From contig CANHGS010000004.1 in NCBI GenBank assembly GCA_947460595.1, forward strand, positions 120,017 to 184,016: DNA of 64,000 nt. Reading direction: 5' to 3'. Origin of the DNA: Bacteroidota bacterium. GTDB lineage: Bacteria > Bacteroidota > Bacteroidia > Chitinophagales > Chitinophagaceae. Under the pieces are notes generated by a model. It ran no database searches. It was not told the DNA's origin and saw only the letters and a program-made list of their open reading frames with translations. The position numbers and the translations under genes were made by a program. Below, piece after piece: positions 17,648 to 27,030 of the stretch; position 1 is the first letter of the stretch; each line of letters starts with the position of its first letter.

Positions 17648-19543
17648 TTACATATTCACAATTTTAGCCTTTTCATCTAGTTTTTCAAAGATACTATTAT
17701 TACTTACAAACTCAGGTACCATTTCCTTCATTTTAGTAACCATGAGCATTTCTGATTCTGACTTCTTAAGCAGTTCTTTAAAAGCATTAAAATGTGGCTC
17801 AATATTTTCAAACTCAACTGATCTAACTTTGGCAATTAGAATTTTTTGATGATGGGTAGGAATGGTACTCTCTTCGTCACTTAGTAATTCCTCATATAAT
17901 TTTTCCCCAGGTCTTAAACCAGTGTATTTGATATTGATGTCAATATTGGGGATCAGTCCATATAACCTAATCATTTTCTTGGCTAATTCTGCAATTGCAA
18001 CGGGTTGACCCATATCAAATACAAAAATTTCACCCCCATTTCCCATACTACCAGCTTCAAGCACCAATCCACATGCTTCGGGTATTGTCATAAAATACCT
18101 TGTAATATTTGGGTGTGTTACAGTTACTGGTCCTCCAGATTCAATTTGTTCTTTAAATCTAATAATAACTGAACCATTAGAACCTAGTACATTACCAAAT
18201 CTAGTAGTTATAAATCTTGTTGAATGTGTTTTGAGTTTTGATAACCCTTGCACATAAATTTCTGCTAACCTCTTTGAAGCTCCCATTACATTTGTTGGAT
18301 TCACCGCCTTATCTGTTGAAACCATTACAAAACGTTCAACATTGTATTTTACAGCTAAATCTGCTAGTATACGAGTTCCAAGTATATTATTTTTGATAGC
18401 TTCTGAAGGGCAAATTTCCATCATGGGTACATGCTTATATGCAGCAGCATGATATACATAGTTTGGCTTAAATTGCTCAAACAAATATTCCATCCTTTGG
18501 TCATTTGTTATGTCTGCCAAAAAAGGAACATAATTTACATTTGTCTTTGCTTCATTTAATTCTAATTCTAATGCATGTAAAGGTGTTTCAGCTTGATCAC
18601 ATAGAATAATCATTTCTGGATGATATGGCAATAATTGTCTTACAATTTCACTACCAATAGATCCAGCAGCCCCTGTAACTAAAACGCGCTTTTTTGCAAT
18701 CTGATGTCTAATTTGTTCGTTGTCAATATGTATGGTTTCTCTTTCAAGTAGCTCCTCAATTTTGATGACACGTAATTGCCTAGATGCAAATGAGCCTTCT
18801 GTCCATTGAGTATACGGAGGTACATTTAGTACTTTAATTTCATGGTCAAGGCAAAAGTCTACTAATTCGTTTTTCCTTTTGGTTGAAATTTCAAAACTAG
18901 CTATTACTAATTCATCTATTGGTTGTTCTTTTATCAAATTTGTCAATTCTTTTAAATTGACAATAGGTATACCATCTAATACCTTTTTGTTTTTCTTTTT
19001 ATCATCGTCTATAAAAGCTAATAAACTAATATTATTTTGAGTATCATGCTCTAACACTCTTTTTGTAGCAACCCCAGCTTCGCCAGCACCAAAGATTACA
19101 ACATGTTTTTTTTGCATCTTATAATTACGAGAAAAAGCAAAAACAAATTTTACAAAGACTCTATAAGAGATCAGTCCTAAAAAACTAAATGTAGCATATA
19201 GTATTATTACAACATTGTTTAGAATAAATTCTTCCGGAGTATTAACTGAATAAATGCCAAATAGCAACAAAATAAAGGAAGAAATAAAAATAGAAATAGC
19301 TATCCTAATCGCGTCTTGTAAACCAGTATACCTTACAATTCCAGCAAAGGTCTTCATTGCACCAAAAACAACTGTATTTATTATCCCCATTAACAGCAGC
19401 GTATTAATCAGCGGCTTCCAGCCAATGCCAATTAAACTCAAATTCTGTTTTAAAACAATTGCAAGAAATAACGATATTTTGGTAACTCCTAAATCCAAAA
19501 GAAGAATCATCCACCTTGGTACTATATTGATTTTTTTAAACAT
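17648..19543 (-). CDS. Membrane nucleotide-sugar 4,6-dehydratase, WbpM/FlaA1/CapD family
   Basis: 631 aa. Four N-terminal membrane segments (within about 10-130), a first nucleotide-binding domain (HVVIFGAGEAGVATKRVL), then the catalytic SDR domain starting RVLVTGAAGSIGSEIVRQL. The active-site block reads STDKAVNPTNVMGASKR: the classical Tyr is Met, as is normal in the WbpM/PglF branch. These enzymes convert UDP-GlcNAc to its 4-keto-6-deoxy form, the start of bacillosamine, QuiNAc or FucNAc synthesis. It forms an operon with the methyltransferase-like gene downstream. Confidence 0.92.
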   Translation of the reverse strand: MFKKINIVPRWMILLLDLGVTKISLFLAIVLKQNLSLIGIGWKPLINTLLLMGIINTVVFGAMKTFAGIVRYTGLQDAIRIAISIFISSFILLLFGIYSVNTPEEFILNNVVIILYATFSFLGLISYRVFVKFVFAFSRNYKMQKKHVVIFGAGEAGVATKRVLEHDTQNNISLLAFIDDDKKKNKKVLDGIPIVNLKELTNLIKEQPIDELVIASFEISTKRKNELVDFCLDHEIKVLNVPPYTQWTEGSFASRQLRVIKIEELLERETIHIDNEQIRHQIAKKRVLVTGAAGSIGSEIVRQLLPYHPEMIILCDQAETPLHALELELNEAKTNVNYVPFLADITNDQRMEYLFEQFKPNYVYHAAAYKHVPMMEICPSEAIKNNILGTRILADLAVKYNVERFVMVSTDKAVNPTNVMGASKRLAEIYVQGLSKLKTHSTRFITTRFGNVLGSNGSVIIRFKEQIESGGPVTVTHPNITRYFMTIPEACGLVLEAGSMGNGGEIFVFDMGQPVAIAELAKKMIRLYGLIPNIDINIKYTGLRPGEKLYEELLSDEESTIPTHHQKILIAKVRSVEFENIEPHFNAFKELLKKSESEMLMVTKMKEMVPEFVSNNSIFEKLDEKAKIVNM

Positions 19544-19694
19544 AACTCTACAATTTTTATGTTCTACTATTTTGGATTTTAGTCAAAGGCTAATTTAACC
19601 AGTTCTAACTTAGAAATTTTTTTATAGGCTCTCATTGACCAAAATGATATTACTTGTTCCCAGGGAGAGAAACGTAAGTAAATGTATTAATTTA

Positions 19695-20768
19695 TTAGTT
19701 AGAATAATGGTTTTTTGAAAAAAGTAAGATACCTGACACTCCAATTACAACTATGGTTATTCCTAGAAACATGGCCACCCACCAATCCAACTGATTCTTT
19801 TTAAGGGGTAATTCAGGCAGATCTACCAATTGCACGGTGGGGGTTTCCTGAATCAATGACATTTTACTGATTTCAAGGTTTTTCACCACTTCTGCATAGA
19901 TGGTAGACATCATAATTTTGTCTCGATTGCTTATTTCTACGTCTGCCCCTGCAGTTGTAAAAGCAGGGTTGATATTTAGTAGGTCTTGGTTTTTAGACAA
20001 GGTGTTGACCGTTTTGCGGTTTAATAAGTATTCTAAACTGTCTGATTTACGCTGCAAACGGTCTACATTAATTTTTAAACGCCTTGTTTTGGTGTCAATA
20101 TAGAAGGCCGTTGCTTCTTTAATAAGCTGTAAACAAATGTATTGGCTCAATAATTCCTGTTTATTGGTCACATTTAGTTCAAAAAAGCCCAATTTTTTGT
20201 CGGGTTTGCTTACCAAAAGCTCTTTTTCCAGCATTTGCTTCATAATCACCTGTAGCAAACTGTCTTGAATCCGGGAAAATTTTTTAGCAGCTAGGGGAAA
20301 TTGGGCATTTTCAGCTCCAATTGTTGAATTGCCAGTCCATTTGGCTTGCCATCCGTAGGCAACAGCATAGTCGTCTGCCACAGAATGACTGCTATCAACG
20401 GGGCTTTTACTCAATAAAACGCGTTTAATCAGGGACCTACTCTTTAATAATTCTTGCACATTGTCTCCGGCCAATACCCCACTGGTGCCAGACATACCGC
20501 CAATATCTACCCCAAATTGCCCCGCTAATGCAGATAAAACACCTCCTCCAGACTGTTTGGCCTCTTCTACTACAAAACTAAGTCTGGCGGTATAGGTTGG
20601 TTTGACTAACCAGTAATAACCCAAGCCCAATAGGCCTCCGGCGATGGCTGCTACCAATAGTTGCTTCCAATATTTTCTTAAACCAGCAATGGCCATGAAC
20701 CATTCTCCTAACATTCCCTTAATAGAGAATTCGGGTTCTTCGTCAATATATTTTTCCTGGTCTACCAT
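19695..20768 (-). CDS. Second Wzz/GumC-type chain-length protein
   Basis: 357 aa. Membrane segments near 38-56 and 331-350 flank a coiled-coil-rich periplasmic domain; the conserved ETPTVQLVDLPELPLKKNQ precedes the second. No kinase domain. It follows the second wza-like gene by 2 bases. It shares GGxGxG-rich linkers (SALAGQFGVDIGGMSG here, ALGIASSLGIDLGTSVGG in the first copy) with the protein at 7730-8821, so the two are paralogues. Confidence 0.87.
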   Translation of the reverse strand: MVDQEKYIDEEPEFSIKGMLGEWFMAIAGLRKYWKQLLVAAIAGGLLGLGYYWLVKPTYTARLSFVVEEAKQSGGGVLSALAGQFGVDIGGMSGTSGVLAGDNVQELLKSRSLIKRVLLSKSPVDSSHSVADDYAVAYGWQAKWTGNSTIGAENAQFPLAAKKFSRIQDSLLQVIMKQMLEKELLVSKPDKKLGFFELNVTNKQELLSQYICLQLIKEATAFYIDTKTRRLKINVDRLQRKSDSLEYLLNRKTVNTLSKNQDLLNINPAFTTAGADVEISNRDKIMMSTIYAEVVKNLEISKMSLIQETPTVQLVDLPELPLKKNQLDWWVAMFLGITIVVIGVSGILLFSKNHYSN

Positions 20769-20770
20769 AT

Positions 20771-23086
20771 TTAGTTTTTGAGGGCAATGATCAATCCAAG
20801 AATGGCCGTTAAAGAGGTAGTAATGGTTGCTACTTCCGCAATAGACAATTTACTCCTATCATTATCAGACTTTTCAGGCACTATAATTCTACTTCCTTCT
20901 TTTACAGGAGGATAATTTCTAAAGAATAAAAACTTACGCACGGGTCTATTAATCCCGTTAGGATACTGAATATAAGCCCTTCGTAAAGACCCTTTGTCAT
21001 TCACGCCACCAGCAGCAGAGATATAATATTTGAATCGGGTGCTATTAAAGCGCAATAATTGCGGGGTATTTACAAATCCCTTTACCTCTACAAAAGTTCC
21101 TTGACGCGGTATAAAAATGCTATCGCCCGGCAGGAGCAACCATTCTATATTAGATTTATTAGCCTGGTCAGACAAAAGATTCATTTCTACCCTTACCCCA
21201 TTTCTATACAGCTGCGCATTTTGTAAAGCAGCAATGGGGGTTCCTCCTCCAGAGCGTTTAATTAATTCAGGGGCCGTCTCGTCTCTTCTACCCAAAACAT
21301 AATCGCCCGGAAACAACACTTCTCCTCTAATATTTACATATCCCAGATTTCTATAATTGACTAAACGGGGAATATGCACATAGTCTAAGGGCTCTAACAA
21401 TAACTGGCTATTGGCATTTTGTAATGCAGAATCAATATCTACGGTCATCAAATTCACCAAATTATTGGCCAAAGTGTCCGCCGTATTTTTTTCTAACCTA
21501 GATATTTCTACCCGATGCGTGGCTGCTTGGTTGGTAAATCCACCTGCCATAATAATCAAATCTGCCAAGCGAATTCCTTGGCGGTATTCAAAATCGCCCG
21601 CCATTCTCACTTCTCCTCCAATGGTTAATTGCAATTTATTACGCAATTCATCGGCAGATAAAACAAGTACGGAATCTTCTCTGATTAATGGAATATCGGC
21701 TTGCTTTCCATTCATGATCTGATCCATGTCAAAAGAAAGCATCAAGCGCTCTCTACCTGTTTTCTTTCTTTTAATATAACCTCTTCCTGTTAGTGCTTCT
21801 TCCCTTAAACCATCGGCCTTGCGCACCAACTGGCTCAAAGTCAGCCCCTCATTCAACTCAAATTGACCTGGATGAAACACAGCCCCAGCAATGGTTACGG
21901 CATTTCTAATTTCTGGTGCTATAACATCTACCACCACTGAATCGGCGTTGAATAAAGTATAACTATTAAATACCTCTTTTTTAATGTCTCTGATCATTCG
22001 GCCCTTACTGCTTACCTGATAAATTTTCATCATTTCTTGGTAGGCCGTATCTGTAAATCCACCTGCAAAATTGAGTAAATTGGTTAGGTTCTCATCCGTT
22101 TTCAATTCATAATAGGAGGGTCTTTTTACCTGCCCCCCAATAAATGCCCGCTTGGTATAGACTGGAAAGCGGATTACGTCTTGGTCTTCTAATCTTAGAT
22201 TACTATTCATGACCCCTCTTAACAGAAATTGATAGAAGTCAATGGTTTGAACCAATTTGTTATTTCTAATCAATTCTATTTGCCTTAGCGATCCGTTTTC
22301 ATTGGGACCTCCTGATAAATACAAGGCATTGTAAATAGTGGCTAGGGACGATACTTGAAAATTGCCCGGCTGTGCCGCTTCTCCAATTACTGTTACTTTA
22401 ATGCTTCTAATATTACTTAGGTTCACCGATAAGAGGGTTCTACCGGAACTCAACCCTGGATAAACCTTTTGCAATTTAGATTTGATTCTAGCAGTTGCTT
22501 CTTCAATAGTTAGTCCATTAACTTGAACCAGCCCCGCATAAGGAATTTGAATGGTTCCTTCGGTTGAAACCTTGCTTGAATTGGTGGTTTCATTAAACCC
22601 AGTTAATACAATGGTCAATTCATCATCCGTACCTAATACATAGTTTTTGGGTGTGGCCAAACGTAGGTTGGGTTCAAAACTGATAAGCGGATTATTGAAA
22701 AAATCAAACCCAAAATATCGGGTCGTTTTTTTGAGTAAAGGAGTAATTATGGCAATACTATCTCTTGAATTAGACAAACTGTCTTTGCCCAATGGCTTAT
22801 TAATAGCGTTTCCTTTATTAGATGTTTGCAATTGAGAAATCCTTAACCTGAAATTGGTGATTTCTGTCTCGCTCATTCCCTTTTGCTTGAGCAGATTCAT
22901 GGCTTCTAACTCAGAAATCCCTGATTGTTGAAATTGCTGCCAGATTTGTACCACCTGTTGATCGCTCAACTGATTCACTTTTACATTTTTAAGATTGCTA
23001 GGCATTTGGCCAAAAGCCAAATGGGCAAAACCTACGAACAGAATTATTAAGAGTGATTTCCAGCTAATTGTAGCAATTTTTCCCAT
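20771..23086 (-). CDS. Second Wza-like SLBB polysaccharide exporter
   Basis: 771 aa. Signal peptide about 1-27 (FVGFAHLAFGQ), a helical region with repeated QQ-x-GISELEAMNLLKQKGM wording, a Poly_export domain (YVLGTDDELTIVLTG), serial SLBB beta-grasp repeats, and a short C-terminal hydrophobic helix (LTAILGLIIAL). It forms the outer-membrane exit for a polysaccharide with the wzz-like partner downstream. Same architecture as the exporter at 8825-11260, but clearly diverged, implying two export routes. Confidence 0.92.
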   Translation of the reverse strand: MGKIATISWKSLLIILFVGFAHLAFGQMPSNLKNVKVNQLSDQQVVQIWQQFQQSGISELEAMNLLKQKGMSETEITNFRLRISQLQTSNKGNAINKPLGKDSLSNSRDSIAIITPLLKKTTRYFGFDFFNNPLISFEPNLRLATPKNYVLGTDDELTIVLTGFNETTNSSKVSTEGTIQIPYAGLVQVNGLTIEEATARIKSKLQKVYPGLSSGRTLLSVNLSNIRSIKVTVIGEAAQPGNFQVSSLATIYNALYLSGGPNENGSLRQIELIRNNKLVQTIDFYQFLLRGVMNSNLRLEDQDVIRFPVYTKRAFIGGQVKRPSYYELKTDENLTNLLNFAGGFTDTAYQEMMKIYQVSSKGRMIRDIKKEVFNSYTLFNADSVVVDVIAPEIRNAVTIAGAVFHPGQFELNEGLTLSQLVRKADGLREEALTGRGYIKRKKTGRERLMLSFDMDQIMNGKQADIPLIREDSVLVLSADELRNKLQLTIGGEVRMAGDFEYRQGIRLADLIIMAGGFTNQAATHRVEISRLEKNTADTLANNLVNLMTVDIDSALQNANSQLLLEPLDYVHIPRLVNYRNLGYVNIRGEVLFPGDYVLGRRDETAPELIKRSGGGTPIAALQNAQLYRNGVRVEMNLLSDQANKSNIEWLLLPGDSIFIPRQGTFVEVKGFVNTPQLLRFNSTRFKYYISAAGGVNDKGSLRRAYIQYPNGINRPVRKFLFFRNYPPVKEGSRIIVPEKSDNDRSKLSIAEVATITTSLTAILGLIIALKN

Positions 23087-23131
23087 GAATCAGTTTAAAG
23101 TGTAAATATCGTATTTTTTTTAACCCACCCC

Positions 23132-23165
23132 GCCCTTCGGGCACCCCTCCCGCAAGCGGTAGGGG
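23132..23165. repeat. Pair of GC-rich hairpins (possible dispersed element or terminator)
   Basis: Two adjacent hairpins: GCCC-TTC-GGGC at 23132-23142 and a near-perfect palindrome 23144-23165 (CCCCT ... AGGGG arms with one mismatch and inner CCGC/GCGG). They lie in the 95-base gap between the Wzi-like stop and the wza-like start, and are far richer in G+C than their surroundings. On the minus strand no T-run follows, so a standard intrinsic terminator is doubtful; a dispersed REP-like element is possible. Confidence 0.45.
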
Positions 23166-23181
23166 ATCTCTATTAATACTT

Positions 23182-24825
23182 TTACAAAGTAATGGCCATT
23201 CCAGCGGATAGGGATTGAAATTTGTTGGTGGCAAAATTGGGTGCCAGTTGCCTACTGGTTACGCCAAAACTGCCCATCAAATACAAATTATTAACCAATT
23301 CATAATTAGCTCTAAACAAAAACTCTGCCTCTTTTCTTTGCAATCCAAACAAAAATGATGGCTGAGGATTGTTGATATCGTATTGCTGTTCAGGCGTTCC
23401 AGCCGATCCTTTTTGGATAAATTGGTACCTGGCCATCAATCTTAACCTTGGAATAGGACTATACTTGGCAGAAACGAGTAAGCGATCTGCATTATTGCCC
23501 ATCCAATCTCCCATTACCTGATAATTGCTGGTATAAGTTTGCGTGGGATTTAAATTAGCGTATACAAAGGGGTTAATTCTGGTATACTCCGCTTGAAGGG
23601 TCAAATAAGGAAGGAACAAATCTGTAACAAATGCCCCTATTTGATAACTCAATTGATTTCTACTCTTTTGCGGATTAGAAATATTGGACAAACTAATTTC
23701 ATCTATAAATAAACTAGCATATAAATGGGTGTTTTTAATTTGATTTCTGCTGGATACCTGCACAAATAGTTGGCTATTGGCTCCGGCCTGGGCCCTATTG
23801 CCATTGCTATATTGGTCATAGCCTTTCAAATAGAAAAAAGGCATTAAATACCCAAACTGTAGATTTTCACTGTAAATCACTGATTCTCCAAAAGCCAGGT
23901 CAAGACCCTTAACGGGTTTGAAAATCAGTGTATTGGTAGCCATGAACTTGGGTCTATAGATAATATGCTCCCCCCCAAAAACGGTATTGCCTGTAAAATA
24001 AGTTTGGTTGCTATCAATCACATTAGAAGCCAAAAAAGCATGGGCATAGTCAAAACGCAACCATTTCAGGATGTCTAAACTCAAGCGTATATAGGGAAAA
24101 ACAGGCGCTTTATCAGAAAGTACGGGCCTGCCATTTTCTCCATAGCCCCATAATAAATTGTCTTGCCCAATACTAATCACCCCTTTTTTCCAGGAATAAT
24201 ACAGGCCAGCTTTTGTTTGGTTATAGTTAAACGACTTTCCAGTAATTGGGTTGTTCAATATAATTCCTGGTGCTGGGGTAAAGACCTTATCTGGATTTAA
24301 CCCGGAACCAGATTCTGTGGCTTCTGCATAGGAGAATTGTAATCCCCAATGCTTTCCCCAGGTTGCCCATGCATTAATCCCCCTTGCAACTTTTTTAACC
24401 GATTGGGTATCAGAACTGATAAAGCCCAATGCCACTTCTGGGTCTATATTCAATTTGAAGGTAGACTTTTCAACAAAAAGCAAGCGCAACCTTCCATTGC
24501 TATCTTTTTTAATAAATTTTGGTGTATCTGTATTGGACCAGGTTTGGGGTTTTAGATTGGTACCAAATTCTTGTTGAAAAAAAGCTAGTTCTTTGCGTTC
24601 AATAGACAATAGCTTGTCTTGATGAACCATTAAAGAATCCAATAACTCGGTTACTTTTAATCTTGAAACTGGTCTAATTATATCGTCAAAGACAATATTT
24701 CCTTTTTGCGCCTGTCTGCTCAAAAAATCATAGACATCTGAACGGGTATTGACCATAGTAGTTTGCGCAGAAAGGTTGACACAAATAAGGGTAGCAGCCA
24801 AGATCAGACTAATAAAATATTTCAT
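23182..24825 (-). CDS. Wzi-like capsule assembly outer-membrane protein
   Basis: 547 aa from the ATG that begins a signal peptide (MKYFISLILAATLICVNLSAQ); an upstream extension of 24 residues overlaps the sugar-transferase gene and is rejected. The rest is strand-rich with alternating aromatic residues, as in beta-barrels (LLWGYGENGRP, YPSPIPRLRLMARYQF-like turns), and matches the capsule assembly protein Wzi family (PF14052) in length and layout. Wzi is a surface barrel or lectin that helps anchor capsule. It follows the initiating transferase by 11 bases. Confidence 0.75.
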   Translation of the reverse strand: MKYFISLILAATLICVNLSAQTTMVNTRSDVYDFLSRQAQKGNIVFDDIIRPVSRLKVTELLDSLMVHQDKLLSIERKELAFFQQEFGTNLKPQTWSNTDTPKFIKKDSNGRLRLLFVEKSTFKLNIDPEVALGFISSDTQSVKKVARGINAWATWGKHWGLQFSYAEATESGSGLNPDKVFTPAPGIILNNPITGKSFNYNQTKAGLYYSWKKGVISIGQDNLLWGYGENGRPVLSDKAPVFPYIRLSLDILKWLRFDYAHAFLASNVIDSNQTYFTGNTVFGGEHIIYRPKFMATNTLIFKPVKGLDLAFGESVIYSENLQFGYLMPFFYLKGYDQYSNGNRAQAGANSQLFVQVSSRNQIKNTHLYASLFIDEISLSNISNPQKSRNQLSYQIGAFVTDLFLPYLTLQAEYTRINPFVYANLNPTQTYTSNYQVMGDWMGNNADRLLVSAKYSPIPRLRLMARYQFIQKGSAGTPEQQYDINNPQPSFLFGLQRKEAEFLFRANYELVNNLYLMGSFGVTSRQLAPNFATNKFQSLSAGMAITL

Positions 24826-24836
24826 AAATAGGCTAA

Positions 24837-26291
24837 TTAGTAGGCGTTCTGGTCGCCACGAAAAATATTGATAATAGTTTGAAGTATTACCTGACAATCA
24901 AACCAAAATGACCAACGATGTATATAATAGAGGTCATAATTCACCCTTTTTTGCATAGAAGAAATACTCTTGGTCTCACCCCTACAGCCGTTCACTTGGG
25001 CCCATCCAGTAATACCCGGCTTGACCATATGTCTGAGCATATAATTGTCTACGGTGTCTATGGAAGCCATGTTCAATGGAATGGGGTGTGGCCTAGGTCC
25101 TACCACGCTCATGTCTCCACGCAATACATTGTAAAACTGGGGCAATTCATCTAAACTGGTTTTTCTTAAAAATAAACCCAAAGAAGTAATTCTAGGGTCA
25201 TTTTTGGTGGCCTGTAGGTAACTTCCGTGTTCGTCTACATCCCTGCTTTGCACCAGCATAGTTCTAAATTTAAAACAGGTAATCTTTTCATTGTTTAGGC
25301 CCCATCTAACCTGCTTAAACATCACTGGTCCTTTAGAACTTAGTTTAATCAAGAGCATCAATATGGGCATTAACCAAGTGCCAATTAGCAAAAAGAAAAT
25401 CAGGGAAAATAGAATATCAAAACTTCTTTTTAATGTTCTGTTCTCCCATTTGTCTAGGGGTAAAGATTTGAAATTCAATACCGGTATCAAACCCAAATTG
25501 TTTACCTGAATATTGGTGGTGGCAAATTGGTCAATATCTGGAATAATTTTTACGGGTATAGAAAATTGGTCACATACCTGTACTGATTTTTTTACAAGTT
25601 CAGGTTGCGTATTAGACAACGCTATGACTACCTCATCAAAATCATTTTCCCTTAACACTTCTTCTAAAGCTTCTACCTGCCCAAAATACTTACTACCATT
25701 GAGTTGTACCGGGCTATGGTGTAATACGCCACCACAGTGATAACCATAGTATCCGTATTTATGAACCGTATCTAAAAAGTCTATCCCGGCTGTTGTAGCA
25801 CCTACCAATAAGAAATTTTCAGAGAACTTTCCTGCATAAACCAACTGGTGCGTGTATTTGCGGATGGCATATTTAAATATGATTGTTACCAAGAAAATAG
25901 CACTGGTATAAGAAAGAAAAAACAAGTTATTAAAGACCACTTGTTTCATAAAAAAATAGAGGAATGCAGCCAGTAAAATGGCAAATAAAACTGCGTTATA
26001 AATGCCCGCAATAATCTCTTCGGCAAACTTATTGGTTCTTCTATCGGCGTAAAGCCTAGAAAAAAAACTGGCTATAAACCAGGCTGTCAATGATAGCATT
26101 AGAAATATTGGAAAAAAAAACCGGACAGGTTCTTGATTCTCCAAACCCATAAATGGTAAACCCACAAAGACAATCACCCCAATGCTCAGGGCATCTGAGA
26201 GAAATTTGCTTTGTTGGTATCTAATATAGGACTTGGTAACTTTCATTGATTGCTTTTGAGGTTCTGCCCCCGGGGAACGGGAAGAATCCAT
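24837..26291 (-). CDS. Undecaprenyl-phosphate sugar phosphotransferase, WcaJ-like
   Basis: 484 aa. Four N-terminal membrane segments, a CoA-binding-like domain (about 145-260), a fifth membrane segment (LFSLIFFLLIGTWLMPILMLL) and a C-terminal bacterial sugar transferase domain with KFRTM, KTSLDELPQFYNVLRGDMS and VVGPRPHP then KPGITGWAQVNGCRGET. It loads the first sugar-phosphate onto undecaprenyl phosphate, starting repeat-unit synthesis. I chose the ATG at 26291 over a GTG one codon earlier. First gene of its operon with the Wzi-like gene. Confidence 0.92.
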   Translation of the reverse strand: MDSSRSPGAEPQKQSMKVTKSYIRYQQSKFLSDALSIGVIVFVGLPFMGLENQEPVRFFFPIFLMLSLTAWFIASFFSRLYADRRTNKFAEEIIAGIYNAVLFAILLAAFLYFFMKQVVFNNLFFLSYTSAIFLVTIIFKYAIRKYTHQLVYAGKFSENFLLVGATTAGIDFLDTVHKYGYYGYHCGGVLHHSPVQLNGSKYFGQVEALEEVLRENDFDEVVIALSNTQPELVKKSVQVCDQFSIPVKIIPDIDQFATTNIQVNNLGLIPVLNFKSLPLDKWENRTLKRSFDILFSLIFFLLIGTWLMPILMLLIKLSSKGPVMFKQVRWGLNNEKITCFKFRTMLVQSRDVDEHGSYLQATKNDPRITSLGLFLRKTSLDELPQFYNVLRGDMSVVGPRPHPIPLNMASIDTVDNYMLRHMVKPGITGWAQVNGCRGETKSISSMQKRVNYDLYYIHRWSFWFDCQVILQTIINIFRGDQNAY

Positions 26292-26294
26292 CAC

Positions 26295-26717
26295 ATATTA
26301 TTAGTAAATAATATAATCAAGGCCAAAAATAGCTTTTTAATGACTAAATAGCGTTTTTTCATTGATAATTAATCTACTAGCAACTTTAAAAAGCTTTTCA
26401 AAATGAGCCGTTTAGTATTGATTCAGCTGCCTAGCATAGGCATTAGGAGTCAATTTTTAGCAATTTCCTTGATTTCCCAGACCTTCAGACCTTCAGACCT
26501 GCACCCACTTTTTCAATTGTTGAAAATACCCCCGTTTTTATACTCGAACAAGTATAAAAACGGGCCTTTTTTAGAAACCCGAAAAATACCTACCCAATAG
26601 ACTTGAAAACTTGGCAAAACCAAGATTTGCTTATTTTCATTTAAATTTGGTCAATATTTATTCAAATGTTTACAACAAAAATCCATAATTACAACCTTAC
26701 AACAAAATCAAACCTAT
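26295..26717. other. Non-coding gap between wcaJ-like gene and MNT remnant
   Basis: This 423-base gap contains no convincing gene. It holds a possible -7 box for the sugar transferase (CAAAAATA at 26324-26331, minus-strand TATTTTTG), an 8-base triplication CAGACCTT-CAGACCTT-CAGACCTG at 26478-26501, and the palindromic element at 26531-26564. Confidence 0.6.
26531..26564 (-). repeat. Palindromic element, copy 1 (inverted orientation)
   Basis: Perfect 14-base arms CCCGTTTTTATACT (26531-26544) and AGTATAAAAACGGG (26551-26564) around the centre CGAACA. Read on the minus strand the core is TATACTTGTTCGAGTATA, the same TATACT-NNNN-CGAGTATA as the three copies at 39.5-39.8 kb, and it is followed by GGTATTTT as in copies 3 and 4. 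On the plus strand CC and six Ts follow, so this copy could also terminate transcription. Confidence 0.75.
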
Positions 26718-26972
26718 TTGAAAGATAGATTTGGATTAGAGTCGTTGGTGCTATTTGGAAGCTATGCAAGAAATCAACAATTGGAAACAAGTGACTTAGA
26801 TTTACTTTACCAAGTTCAAAATGGCAAAAGCATGCCTTTGATGCGGCTACAAAACTTAGAACAATATATAAGCAAATTGATATCTGGCAAGAAAATTGAA
26901 CTTGTTTCTAAAAACCATGTAGAACCAATTATAGAATCCACCATTTTAAAAGAAGGAATAATTGTATTCTGA
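26688..26972 (+). pseudogene. MNT-type nucleotidyltransferase, doubtful start
   Basis: A minimal nucleotidyltransferase domain with the diagnostic LFGSYAR and SDLDLL (the metal-binding Asp pair). These small proteins are the antitoxin half of MNT/HEPN pairs, AMPylating the HEPN toxin. The family's N-terminal helix (ITTLQQNQTYLKDRFGLESL) is encoded, but no ATG is in frame; only TTG at 26718 or ATT at 26688 could start it, which suggests decay or a rare start codon. It overlaps a truncated HEPN-like frame. Confidence 0.5.
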
Positions 26973-27030
26973 TAAAAATATACTTCATTTGATGGAATTG
27001 AACACCAAGATTGTATCAGAAATTAGGAGC
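26962..27030 (+). pseudogene. Possible truncated HEPN (toxin) remnant
   Basis: After the MNT frame, and overlapping it by 11 bases from a TTG, a frame reads YSDKNILHLMELNTKIVSEI, similar to the first helix of HEPN/DUF86 toxins. The frame stays open to 27147 but then crosses the end of the flippase gene on the other strand and no longer resembles HEPN; the catalytic RxxxxxH motif is absent. Best read as the N-terminal stump of a toxin whose remainder was lost. The right edge given is approximate. Confidence 0.35.

Noticed and set aside
26403..26600. 65-codon plus-strand frame in the 26.3-26.7 kb gap
   Set aside because: Crosses the triplication and the palindrome; composition is not protein-like.
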